From contig JAHFQM010000002.1 in NCBI GenBank assembly GCA_023266355.1, forward strand, positions 310,001 through 374,000: 64,000 nt of DNA, read 5' to 3'. Below the pieces are notes generated by a model. It did not search any database and was not told the origin of the DNA. It saw only the letters and a program-made list of their open reading frames with translations. Below, piece after piece: positions 33,503 to 44,246 of this stretch; position 1 is the first letter of the stretch, and every line of letters begins with the position of its first letter. The position numbers and the translations under genes were made by a program. This DNA comes from Aquabacterium sp. (GTDB taxonomy: Bacteria > Pseudomonadota > Gammaproteobacteria > Burkholderiales > Burkholderiaceae_C).

Positions 33503-34819
33503 TCAGGTCGGTGAGGCCTCGCTCGGCGCCTCCCGCGTGACCATCACCTGGTCGATGCGGTAGCTGTCCACGTCGAGCACCTCGAAGCGCCAGCCGCCCC
33601 AGCTGACCTTGTCGGTCTTGCGCGGGATGCGGCGCAGCATCACCATCATGAAGCCGGCCAGGGTCTCGTACTCGTCCTGCTGCGGCAGGTGGTCGAGGTC
33701 GAGCGCGCGCAGCACGTCCGGGATGGGCGTGGCGCCGTCGATGAGCCAGGAGTCGGCATCGCGCTGCACGATCTGGTCGTCGTCCATGGGCGCCACCAGG
33801 CTGCCCATCACCGTGCTCATCACGTCGTTGATGGTGATGATGCCCACCACCAGGCTGTACTCGTTGAGGATGACAGCGAAGTCCTCGAAGGCCTGGCGGA
33901 ACTGCTGCAGCACCTCCGAGAGGCTGATGCGCTCCGGCACGATCAGCACCTTCTTGATCAGGCCGGGCGCTTGCAGCGAGATGGGCTGGCCGTTGAAAAC
34001 GCGGCTGAGCAGGTCTTTCGAATCGACGTAGCCGACCACGTGGTCGATGTCGCCGTCGCAGACCAGGTAGGTCGAGTGCGGGAACTGCTCGATGCGGGCG
34101 CGGATCAGGGCCTCGCTGTCGTCGAGCAGCAGGTGGACGATGCGGTCGCGCGAGGTCATGGCGCTGGTGACCAGGCGGGTGTCGAGCTCGAACACGTTCT
34201 CGATGACCTGCTGGCCGGTGAGCGCCAGCACGCCGGCATCGGCGCCGGCCTGGGCCATGGCCAGGATGTCGTCGGAGGTGACGGCCTCGTCTCGGCGATC
34301 GGGCAGGCCCAGCAGCTTGAACAGCAGGTCGGTCAGGCGCTTGAAGCACCACACCAGCGGGCGGAACGCCGCCAGCACCAGCAGCATGGGCCCGACGACG
34401 CGCACGGCCACCTGCTCGGGCGCGACCATGCCCAGGCGCTTGGGGAAGAGGTCGGCCAGCAGGATGAAGAGGCTGGTGACCAGCACGAAGGACAGCACCG
34501 AAGCGCTGGTCTCGATGTAGCCCGCGTCGAGCTGCAAGGCCCGCAGCAGGCGCGTGGCCATGGGCGAAAAAGCGCCCTCGCCCACCACGCCACCCAGGAT
34601 GGCCACGGCGTTCATGCCGATCTGCAAGGCGGTGAAGAAGTCGCCGGGTTCGTCCTGCACGGCCAGCACGCGCTGGGCGCGCCAGTCACCGTGGTCGGCC
34701 ATCTGGCGCAGGCGCACGCGGCGCGACGCGGCCACGGCCAGTTCGGTGAGGGAGAAGAAAGCGCTGGCGGCGATCAGGGCCGCGATCAGCAGCAGGGCGA
34801 CGATCGGGTCTGAGGACAT
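33503..34819 (-). CDS. CNNM/CBS-domain membrane protein (hemolysin C family)
   Basis: A 438-residue protein. The N-terminal DUF21/CNNM transmembrane domain (about 1-190) starts MSSDPIVALLLIAALIAASAFFSLTELAVAASRRVRL. Two CBS domains (about 210-330; VTSAMTSRDRIVHLLLDD, YVDSKDLLSRVFNG) follow. The C-terminal CorC_HlyC domain ends near TDKVSWGGWRFEVLDVDSYRIDQVMV. These proteins are associated with Mg2+/Co2+ efflux or resistance. The Met at 34819 is favoured over the one six codons upstream for its membrane start. Confidence 0.88.
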   Translation of the reverse strand: MSSDPIVALLLIAALIAASAFFSLTELAVAASRRVRLRQMADHGDWRAQRVLAVQDEPGDFFTALQIGMNAVAILGGVVGEGAFSPMATRLLRALQLDAGYIETSASVLSFVLVTSLFILLADLFPKRLGMVAPEQVAVRVVGPMLLVLAAFRPLVWCFKRLTDLLFKLLGLPDRRDEAVTSDDILAMAQAGADAGVLALTGQQVIENVFELDTRLVTSAMTSRDRIVHLLLDDSEALIRARIEQFPHSTYLVCDGDIDHVVGYVDSKDLLSRVFNGQPISLQAPGLIKKVLIVPERISLSEVLQQFRQAFEDFAVILNEYSLVVGIITINDVMSTVMGSLVAPMDDDQIVQRDADSWLIDGATPIPDVLRALDLDHLPQQDEYETLAGFMMVMLRRIPRKTDKVSWGGWRFEVLDVDSYRIDQVMVTREAPSEASPT

Positions 34820-34861
34820 GGCTGACAGTGTAGCCAACCCCCAGAGCCAATCTTCCCATCC

Positions 34862-35386
34862 TCAAGGGCAATCCGGCTGCGCAAGCTCGTAGCCCATCGA
34901 GAGGTACAGGTGCGTTCGCTCGCTCCCGCCATCACGCTCGATCAGGTGCACGCCCTCGTGGCTCACGCAGGTGCTCGCAGACCTGCGCACGCCCAGGCCA
35001 TCGCGCATGGCCAAGCCACCGCTTCGGCTGCGAACCCGCGTGGGCTGGCCGATCACAGCAGCGCCAATGAACGGCGACACCGCCCACAGCTTTGGGATCC
35101 GTGCGGCGTAGACACGAGGTGCCTCGCCCGTGACTTCGTCGGTGGCGAGCACCGCTGCTGAAGCGTCCAGTTGGAAGTCTTCCGCACGCAATCGCTTGCA
35201 ACACACTGCGCGGCCGTTCGGACCCTCGAACTGGAACTCAACCTTGGCCCCTGAGGGCAAGGGCTGGCCCATGACCAAGGTGGCGTGACCCGCGCCATCC
35301 AGCCTCATCAGGCCGAACGCTGCCGACTGGGCTGTCGGCACCAGGAGGACGCACACCCAGAAGATGAAGAATTTTTCAATGCCCAT
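34862..35386 (-). CDS. Exported protein, candidate immunity protein of the T6SS effector
   Basis: A 174-residue protein starting MGIEKFFIFWVCVLLVPTAQSA, a clear Sec signal peptide. The frame is open 36 codons further but that part lies inside the effector gene. The mature part is a small beta-rich domain (LDGAGHATLVMGQPLPSGAKVEFQFEGPN, VYAARIPKLWAVSPFIGAAVIGQPTRV) with Cys residues that could form disulfides. It overlaps the stop of the hydrolase gene by 11 bp. A periplasmic product encoded immediately downstream of a peptidoglycan-hydrolase effector fits an immunity protein. No family recognised. Confidence 0.6.
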   Translation of the reverse strand: MGIEKFFIFWVCVLLVPTAQSAAFGLMRLDGAGHATLVMGQPLPSGAKVEFQFEGPNGRAVCCKRLRAEDFQLDASAAVLATDEVTGEAPRVYAARIPKLWAVSPFIGAAVIGQPTRVRSRSGGLAMRDGLGVRRSASTCVSHEGVHLIERDGGSERTHLYLSMGYELAQPDCP

Positions 35387-35969
35387 CGTCAGACCAATGT
35401 GGAGGATCGGAAACCAGCTTGTGGACACCATAGGACGCACCCACCGCGTGAAGATCGGACATTTTCTTGATGGCCAGATTCCGGCCGGACGCATCCTGGA
35501 TTGTTTTGCCGTTCATGCCTGTGATGGTCATGTCAATCGCGGCACGCTCGGTGTGCCTGGACGTCAATGCGGGCGGAAAAACAATGCCGTATGCCACGAC
35601 CATCGCACGCGCAGCCGCCTTCGATGCCGCTGGCGTGTCGTGCACCCAATCGATGTTCACGCCTGTCATCCGAGGGACCTCGCCTGGCGCCAGGTCACCT
35701 CTGTCGATCCTGGCGCTGTAGTGCATCAAGTAGGCGCGCTCTCGCGGCCTGTAGGTGGCAACGACGTTCACGCGCCCTCCCGCTGCCTGGATGGCACCGA
35801 TGAATGCCGTGGCGCCCGCGCGGAACCCAGCCGCCAGATCGTCCAGGCTGGCACTGCCCGGGAACCGCACAACCCAATGTGCGCCACTCTTGTCGCGTGC
35901 CGGGACGTCAGCAACAGCAGGCGTCGTATCGGTTGTTGGCGTCAGTTCTGCCGTCACGGTCCTCGTCAT
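35376..35969 (-). CDS. M15-like peptidoglycan hydrolase, candidate T6SS effector
   Basis: A 197-residue protein with the zinc-peptidase pattern of the M15/VanX-like group: SRHTERAAIDMTI (His139, Asp146) and PHWSDDGH at the C-terminus (His191, His197). These match the SxHxxxxAxD and terminal His-Trp elements of carboxy- or endopeptidases that cut peptidoglycan stem peptides. A strong GGAGG lies before the ATG at 35969, even though the start lies 62 bp inside the PAAR gene. No signal peptide is seen, consistent with delivery by a PAAR-tipped type VI apparatus rather than Sec export. Confidence 0.65.
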   Translation of the reverse strand: MTRTVTAELTPTTDTTPAVADVPARDKSGAHWVVRFPGSASLDDLAAGFRAGATAFIGAIQAAGGRVNVVATYRPRERAYLMHYSARIDRGDLAPGEVPRMTGVNIDWVHDTPAASKAAARAMVVAYGIVFPPALTSRHTERAAIDMTITGMNGKTIQDASGRNLAIKKMSDLHAVGASYGVHKLVSDPPHWSDDGH

Positions 35970-36510
35970 GGTGGTGCACCTCCAATGTGGCTTTCTGTTT
36001 GATTCGAGAGCTGATTTTCTCGGTCAACCCGTTGTCGTCCGTGATCCCCGTGGTGGTCGTGCCATCCTCCAGCGTGATCCTGTAGAACACCTGGGGCAGT
36101 GGTCGCTTTGTCACCTCGTCCCGCACCAGGAAGTGAATGTCATGATCATGGTTCCGCGGCAACAAAGAAGAGATCAGCCCCCCAGGCCTGGCTGGCGATG
36201 CAGGGACTGGCGCCTGGTGCATGGCCTCCAGGCCACCCTCAGCCCCAACGCGGGACACCACCTGGCTGGAAATCAGCGTCGCGCCACAAGCGCACTTGTC
36301 GCCATGCCGCGCCACTGGCGCGCCATCGACGATCATGGTCGGGTCTCCCGTGACGATGACCGTGGTGCCATGCCCCTTCTTGGGACACGTGACCTGATCG
36401 CCAACCCGTGCCAGGCGTTTGCCATGGGTGTCTGTGGTCATGGTGGAACCCACGACCACGCCCCCGTGATCGGTGCGGTCACCGACGACGATGAAAGGCC
36501 TCATGAACAT
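35908..36510 (-). CDS. PAAR-domain T6SS spike protein with C-terminal extension
   Basis: A 200-residue protein. Residues 1-95 form a PAAR domain (MRPFIVVGDRTDHGGVVVGS, RVGDQVTCPKKGHGTT, GDPTMIVDGAPVARHGDKCACGATLISS), with Cys/His that can hold the tip metal. Residues about 120-180 look like a transthyretin-like beta extension (HDIHFLVRDEVTKRPLPQVFYRITLEDGTTTTGITDDNG), known in PAAR proteins as an adaptor for cargo. The C-terminus ends in a Cys cluster. No vgrG or tss gene is in the window, so this is an orphan cargo island. It likely sharpens the spike and carries the downstream hydrolase. Confidence 0.85.
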   Translation of the reverse strand: MFMRPFIVVGDRTDHGGVVVGSTMTTDTHGKRLARVGDQVTCPKKGHGTTVIVTGDPTMIVDGAPVARHGDKCACGATLISSQVVSRVGAEGGLEAMHQAPVPASPARPGGLISSLLPRNHDHDIHFLVRDEVTKRPLPQVFYRITLEDGTTTTGITDDNGLTEKISSRIKQKATLEVHHHDEDRDGRTDANNRYDACCC

Positions 36511-36627
36511 CCCTCGTTTTGATTTGCGGAGGAATGTAGCAGCGGCGCCATGGCATGCGCCACCGTGCCAGGTGGCAATTCGTTTCCAAAGGTTGGCGAC
36601 AGCCTCACCGCGCCATCACGGCACCCT

Positions 36628-37698
36628 TCACAGGGGCCTGAGCACATCCGCCGGGCAGCCCGCGTCCAGCCATTCCTGCCACTCCTGCGCCAGTTGCTCG
36701 GAACGCAACACGGCCTCGGTCCAGACCTTCATGCGCTGCGGGGGCGGCAGGCTTTTGAAGTCGGTGCGGTCGGGCAGCTTGCCGCCGGGCAGCGTGCGCA
36801 CCCACTCGGGGTTGGGGCACAGCAGCACCATGTTGCTCAGGGCGGGCGTGGCGCGGTGGCGCCAGCGCAGGCCCTTGTCCAGCCAGCCGGGCACGACCTG
36901 CTGCTGGAAGTGCGGGTAGAGCACCAGGCCGGGCTTCATCTGGTTGTAGGGCCAGTGCACGTGGTAGTCCACCAGGCCGCCGTCCCAATGGGCGCCAGGC
37001 CGCGCGCCGGGGATGTGCGGCACGCCTTCCAGCATGAAGGGGATGCTGCAGGACGCCAGCATGGCCGGGAGGAAGTTGGCTTCGGTCAAGGCCACGTGCT
37101 GCGTGGGCAGGTCGCGCAGGGGCACGGGCAGCGGCTCGCCGGGCGAGGAGAACACGTTGCGCTCCAGGAACAGGCCCACGGCCTTGCGCGAGAGCGCGTT
37201 CGTCAGCGCCAGGCCGGCGAAGCCCGCCGCCGTGCGCGCCGGGGTGTTCTGCCGCAGGATCTGCCGGCCCTTGGAGGTCAGCACGTGCAGGCGCCAGCGC
37301 GGGTGGTTCAGCAAGGCGGCGGTGTCGCGGCCGAAGAAGTCCTGCAGGGTCTGCGTGAAGCCGGCGGTGATGCGCGCGGCGCTGGGAAACTGGCGCCCCG
37401 CCTCGGGCTCGATGTGCTGGTGGATGTAGCCGTGCGACAGGTCAGCGAAGGCGCGGATGGGGTCGGGCATGGCGGCCGTGGCCATGCGCCAGGCGCCGAT
37501 GGACGCGCCCACGAGGTGCACCGTGTGGCCGCCCATGGGCAGCCAGCGGCCGAAGATCTGCTGGTCGAGGTGGGTGAGCATCAGCCCCTTGGGGCCACCG
37601 GCGGCGGCGGGCACCACGCGGATGTCCTGCGGGCGCAGGCCCTGGGTGGCGATGTGCTGGCGGGCGCGCTCGCCGACGTGGATGTGCAGTGCTTTCAT
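36628..37698 (-). CDS. Patatin-like phospholipase
   Basis: A 356-residue hydrolase of the patatin family. The Gly-rich oxyanion segment is AAAGGPKGL (about 31-39), the nucleophile Ser66 is in GASIG, and the catalytic Asp is in HWDGGLVDYHVHWPY. There is no signal peptide. The start at 37698 (MKALHIHVG) is followed by typical sequence; the open frame upstream of it runs through the 21-bp repeat array and is not protein-like. Family members release fatty acids from lipids. Divergent from the metal ATPase. Confidence 0.85.
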   Translation of the reverse strand: MKALHIHVGERARQHIATQGLRPQDIRVVPAAAGGPKGLMLTHLDQQIFGRWLPMGGHTVHLVGASIGAWRMATAAMPDPIRAFADLSHGYIHQHIEPEAGRQFPSAARITAGFTQTLQDFFGRDTAALLNHPRWRLHVLTSKGRQILRQNTPARTAAGFAGLALTNALSRKAVGLFLERNVFSSPGEPLPVPLRDLPTQHVALTEANFLPAMLASCSIPFMLEGVPHIPGARPGAHWDGGLVDYHVHWPYNQMKPGLVLYPHFQQQVVPGWLDKGLRWRHRATPALSNMVLLCPNPEWVRTLPGGKLPDRTDFKSLPPPQRMKVWTEAVLRSEQLAQEWQEWLDAGCPADVLRPL

Positions 37699-37729
37699 GA
37701 GGCCGTTGAGGATAGCGCAGTGGCTGGCG

Positions 37730-38002
37730 CACCTTGGAGGTTCGCACGCCGAGCTTTTTGCTGCGTCGTCCGAGCAAATCACGACACGCGCGGAGCTCTG
37801 AGCTCGGCATGCGCACCCAATAGGTGCATGCGCGGAGCTTTGTGCTCGGCGTGCCGAGCTATTTGCTCGGTGCACGCAGCAAAAAGGTGCGCCACTGCAG
37901 TTCAGAGCTCGGCACACGCACCTCATTGCTGCATGGGCCGAGCTCGGAACTCGGCGTGTGCGGCTCGGCGCTCCGTCATGGCGGCTCGGCGCGGCATCGC
38001 TG
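37730..38002. repeat. Tandem array of 13 degenerate 21-bp units with GAGC/GCTC dyads
   Basis: Reading in steps of 21 bp from 37730 gives thirteen units in register. The best units start at 37793, 37835, 37856 and 37940 and follow the pattern GAGCT-N4-GCTCGGC-N5; others keep only one half. GAGC and GCTC form an inverted repeat inside a unit. Because 21 is a multiple of three and lacks stops, long spurious frames cross the array on both strands. It fills most of the 383-bp gap between the divergent patatin and metal-ATPase genes. 21 bp is two helical turns, so dyads would lie on one face of the DNA. Degenerate similarity may continue to about 38065. Confidence 0.7.
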
Positions 38003-38081
38003 CGGTTCGCCACGCCCCTGTCGCCGCTGCGAAGCCCCCACTCGCCGCCGGGAAGGCCTCAAGCGCGGGACAATGCATCCC

Positions 38082-40460
38082 ATGAGCACCCCGCCCCGCC
38101 GTCACCCCGTCATCCCCATCCGCGTGGCGAGCGCGCCGGTCGCCGAGCCGAGCGCCGATCACGGCCATGCGCATGGCGATCACCACGGCCACAGCCACGA
38201 CCACGGCGACTGCTGCACCCCGACACTGACACCGCCGCCCGCCGCCGCGGACGCGCCCCCTGGCACCCACCCCGTGCGCTTTCGCATCGAGCAGATGGAC
38301 TGCCCGACCGAAGAGCGCCTGATCCGCCAGAAGCTGGAGCCCATGGCCGGTGTGGCGCGCCTGGATTTCAACCTGCTGTCGCGCGAATTGACCGTGCACC
38401 ACACGCTGGACGCGAGCACCCCGCTGGAGGCCGCCCTGGCCGACATCGGCATGGCGCCGCGCGTGCTGGCCGCCGGGCAAACGGTGCAGCCTCTGCCGCC
38501 GGCCGTGCCCACGCGCCAGCGCTGGCTGCTGGCCGCCTCGGGCCTGGCCGCGGTCGGTGCGGAGGCCGCGGCCTGGGCGAGCGGCGTGGAGGCGTCGGTC
38601 CCGGTGATCGCGCTGGCCGTGTTGTCGATGGCCCTGGCCGGTGGGCCGACCGCCAAGAAGGGCTGGATCGCGCTGCGCCATGCCACGCTGAACATCTACT
38701 TCTTGATGTCGCTGGCGGTGCTGGGCGCCTTGCTGATTGGCAAATGGTCCGAAGCGGCGATGGTGCTGTTCCTGTTCGCCGTGGCCGAAGCCATCGAGGC
38801 GCTGTCGCTGGAGCGCGCGCGCAAGGCGGTGCAGGCGCTGTCGGCGCTGGCGCCCGAGGTGGCCTGGGTGTGGGGTGCGGGCACAGGCGGCGCAGGTGAT
38901 TGGGCCGAGCGCCCCGTCGCCGAGGTCGCCGTGGGCAGCCGCATCCGCGTGCGCGCCGGCGAGCGTGTGCCGCTGGACGCCGAGCTCACGCAGGGCCAGG
39001 GTGCGCTCAACGAGGCCGCCATCACCGGCGAGGCCCTGCCCGTGGACAAGGCCGTGGGCGATGCCCTGTTCGCCGGCAGCGTGCTGGCCGATGGCCTGAT
39101 CGAAGCGCGCACCACGGCCACGGCCAGTGGCGGCACGCTGGCGCGCATGGCGGCGGCCATCCAGCAGGCCCAGGCGCAGCGCGCGCCCACGCAGCGCTTC
39201 GTCGATGCCTTCGCGCGCTGGTACACGCCTGCCGTGGTGCTGCTGGCCCTGGGTGTGGCGCTGCTGGGGCCGTGGTTGAGCGATACGCCATGGCAGCCCT
39301 GGGCCTACCAGGCCTTGGTGCTGCTGGTGATCGCCTGCCCCTGCGCGCTGGTGGTGTCCACCCCGGTGACGGTGGTCAGCGGCCTGGCCGCGGCGGCACG
39401 CCTGGGCATCCTCGTCAAGGGCGGCGTGCACCTGGAAGCTGGCCGCCACCTGCGCGCCATCGCGCTGGACAAAACCGGCACGCTCACCGAAGGCCGCCCT
39501 GCCCTGACCGATTGCGAGGCCCTGCCCGGCGTGACGCTGCAAGGCGTGGCCCTGAGCGACGCCGAAGCCCTGCGCATCGCCGCCAGCCTGGACGCGGCCA
39601 GCACCCACCCGGTGGCCCGCGCCGTGGTGGCCGGCTGGCGCGAACAGGTGGCCACGGCCGGTGAGCCCCTCAGCCCGACACTGAGCCCCGTGAGCGACTT
39701 CGCCCTGCTGCCCGGCCAAGGCGTGCAAGGCACGGTCGATGGCCAAGCCTGGTGGCTGGGCCACGCGCGCTGGCTGCAGGAGAAAACCGCCGAGCAAACC
39801 GGTGTCGCGCACCTGGGCAAGCTGGGCCAGGCCCTGGCCCGCCTGCAGGCGCTGGAAGCGCAAGGCCGCACGGCCTTCGTGCTGTTCAACGCGCAAGGCC
39901 CGGCCGCCGTGCTGGGCGTGGCCGACACGCTGCGGCCCACCTCCGCCCAGGCCATCCAGGAGCTGCAGGCGCTGGGTGTGCACACCGCCGTGCTGAGCGG
40001 CGACAACGCCCAGGCCGTGCAGCACGCGGCCGCGCGGCTCGGCATCGAAGACGCCCGCGGTGGCCTGCTGCCGCACGACAAGCTCAGCGCCATCGAGGCC
40101 CTGAAAGCCGAGCATGGCCGCGTCGCCATGGTGGGCGATGGCGTCAACGACGCCCCTGCCCTGGCCCGCGCCGACATCGGCCTGGCCATGGGCGCGGCCG
40201 GCACCGCCACCGCGCTGGAAACCGCCGACGTGGCCATCATGGACGACGACCCGCGCAAGCTCGCCACCTTCATCCGCTTGAGCCAGGCCACCGGCGCCGT
40301 CCTCTGGCAGAACATCGCGCTGGCCCTGGGCATCAAGGTGGTCTTCTTCGCCCTGGCCTTCACCGGTCAGGCCACGCTGTGGATGGCGGTGTTCGCCGAC
40401 ATGGGCGCCAGCCTGCTGGTCGTCTTCAATGGGCTGAGGCTGCTGCGATGGCGGGCTTGA
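38082..40460 (+). CDS. Heavy-metal P1B-type ATPase (Zn/Cd/Pb exporter type)
   Basis: A 792-residue metal pump. The N-terminus has a His-rich stretch (HGHAHGDHHGHSHDHGDCC, about 26-44) and an HMA-like domain with MDCPTEER. It contains the CPC motif in IACPCALVV (about 417-426), which with the DKTGTLTEG phosphorylation site (Asp463) marks group 1B. THPVAR, TGEALP and GDGVNDAPAL are present. The MDCPTEE motif and CPC suggest Zn2+/Cd2+/Pb2+ (ZntA/CadA) specificity. The ATG at 38082 is used; another at 38073 adds three residues. Confidence 0.9.
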   Translation: MSTPPRRHPVIPIRVASAPVAEPSADHGHAHGDHHGHSHDHGDCCTPTLTPPPAAADAPPGTHPVRFRIEQMDCPTEERLIRQKLEPMAGVARLDFNLLSRELTVHHTLDASTPLEAALADIGMAPRVLAAGQTVQPLPPAVPTRQRWLLAASGLAAVGAEAAAWASGVEASVPVIALAVLSMALAGGPTAKKGWIALRHATLNIYFLMSLAVLGALLIGKWSEAAMVLFLFAVAEAIEALSLERARKAVQALSALAPEVAWVWGAGTGGAGDWAERPVAEVAVGSRIRVRAGERVPLDAELTQGQGALNEAAITGEALPVDKAVGDALFAGSVLADGLIEARTTATASGGTLARMAAAIQQAQAQRAPTQRFVDAFARWYTPAVVLLALGVALLGPWLSDTPWQPWAYQALVLLVIACPCALVVSTPVTVVSGLAAAARLGILVKGGVHLEAGRHLRAIALDKTGTLTEGRPALTDCEALPGVTLQGVALSDAEALRIAASLDAASTHPVARAVVAGWREQVATAGEPLSPTLSPVSDFALLPGQGVQGTVDGQAWWLGHARWLQEKTAEQTGVAHLGKLGQALARLQALEAQGRTAFVLFNAQGPAAVLGVADTLRPTSAQAIQELQALGVHTAVLSGDNAQAVQHAAARLGIEDARGGLLPHDKLSAIEALKAEHGRVAMVGDGVNDAPALARADIGLAMGAAGTATALETADVAIMDDDPRKLATFIRLSQATGAVLWQNIALALGIKVVFFALAFTGQATLWMAVFADMGASLLVVFNGLRLLRWRA

Positions 40461-40512
40461 CCTTGGACATGCCGATGGCATGAGCGTGGTGCGGATCATT
40501 TAGGATCAGCCC

Positions 40513-41673
40513 ATGCCCATGGACCACCCCGCCCCCACCGACACCACCGCCCACAGCCCTGCCGCGCCCACCCACTGGCTGCGCAACCCCGCCCTGCCCC
40601 CCTGGTCCCTGGCCGTGCCGGTGCTGGCCTTGGGCCTGCTGGCCGCCGCCTGGGGCCGGCCGCTGGGCCTGGGGCTGGGGGCCGTGCTGACCGCGGCCCT
40701 GTTCGCCGCCGTGATGGCCGCCATCCACCACGCCGAGGTCGTGGCCCACCGCGTCGGTGAGCCCTTCGGCACGCTGGTGCTGGCCGTGGCCGTCACCATC
40801 ATCGAGGTGGCGCTGATCGTCTCGCTGATGCTGGCCGGTGGCGAAAGCGCCAACTCGCTGGCGCGTGACACGGTGTTCGCCGCCATCATGATCGCCAGCA
40901 ACGGCATCGTCGGCCTGTGCCTGGTGCTGGGCGGCCTGCGCCACGGCGTGCTGGCCTACCGCGTCGAGGGCACGAGCCCGGCGCTGGCCGCGCTCGGCGC
41001 CATGGCCGGCCTCTCGCTGGTGCTGCCCAGCTTCACTCAGACCACACCGGGCCCGACCTACAGCGGCTCGCAACTGGCCTTTGCGGGCGTGGCCTCGCTG
41101 GCCTTGTACGGCGTGTTCGTGTTCGTGCAGACGGTGCGCCACCGCGACTACTTCCTGCCGGTGGGCGGCCAAGGCGGTGGCCCCACGGACGAAGACCACC
41201 ACGCCGAACCGCCCTCCAACGCCGTGGCCTGGACCAGCCTGGGCCTGCTGATGCTGTCGCTGGTCGGTGTGGTCGGCCTGGCCAAGGCGCTGGCGCCGGC
41301 CCTGGAAGCCGGGGTGGACGCCGCCGGCCTGCCGCACGCCGTGGCCGGGGTGGTGATCGCCCTGATCGTGCTGTTGCCCGAAACCGGCGCCGCGCTGCGG
41401 GCGGCCAAGGGTAACCGCATGCAAAGCAGCCTGAACCTGGCGCTCGGCTCGGGCCTGGCCAGCATCGGCCTGACCATCCCGGTGGTGGCCGGCCTGTCGC
41501 CCTGGTTCCCGTTTGCCATCGTGCTGGGCCTGCCGCCCATGCAGATCGTGCTGCTGACGCTGACCCTCATCACCGCCACCCTGACCCTGGGCAGCGGCCG
41601 CGCCACCGTCATGCAGGGCGCGGTGCACCTGGTGCTGTTCGCGGCTTTTGTCTTCTTGACCGTGGTGCCTTGA
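40513..41673 (+). CDS. chaA: Calcium/sodium:proton antiporter, ChaA type
   Basis: A 386-residue inner-membrane protein with about ten or eleven hydrophobic segments. The CaCA-family repeats are visible: GEPFGTLVLAVAVTIIEVALIVSLML (about 84-109) and VIALIVLLPETGAALRAAKGNRMQSSLNLALGSGLASIGLTIP (second repeat with acidic Glu). A loop at about 215-230 is acidic/His rich (GGPTDEDHHAEPP). It lies 52 bp after the metal ATPase on the same strand, so co-expression is plausible. Confidence 0.88.
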   Translation: MPMDHPAPTDTTAHSPAAPTHWLRNPALPPWSLAVPVLALGLLAAAWGRPLGLGLGAVLTAALFAAVMAAIHHAEVVAHRVGEPFGTLVLAVAVTIIEVALIVSLMLAGGESANSLARDTVFAAIMIASNGIVGLCLVLGGLRHGVLAYRVEGTSPALAALGAMAGLSLVLPSFTQTTPGPTYSGSQLAFAGVASLALYGVFVFVQTVRHRDYFLPVGGQGGGPTDEDHHAEPPSNAVAWTSLGLLMLSLVGVVGLAKALAPALEAGVDAAGLPHAVAGVVIALIVLLPETGAALRAAKGNRMQSSLNLALGSGLASIGLTIPVVAGLSPWFPFAIVLGLPPMQIVLLTLTLITATLTLGSGRATVMQGAVHLVLFAAFVFLTVVP

Positions 41674-44094
<2,421 letters not shown>

Positions 44095-44246
44095 GGTGGG
44101 TCTCGGTCAGTGCGTCAGGAAGCGGGGCAGTTTGCCACAGCCCCTCGCCCCGACGCCCTGCGCGCCACCCCACGGACATCGGCGACAATCCACCCCTTGT
44201 TTTGCATGTCGCAGGCCTGCCCCAGGGCGCGCCCGCCTCACCGTCC

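Noticed and set aside
37730..38002. CRISPR array or coding repeat
   Set aside because: Units are contiguous with no spacers, are degenerate, and no cas genes are present. Long frames on both strands through the array are a consequence of the 21-bp period.
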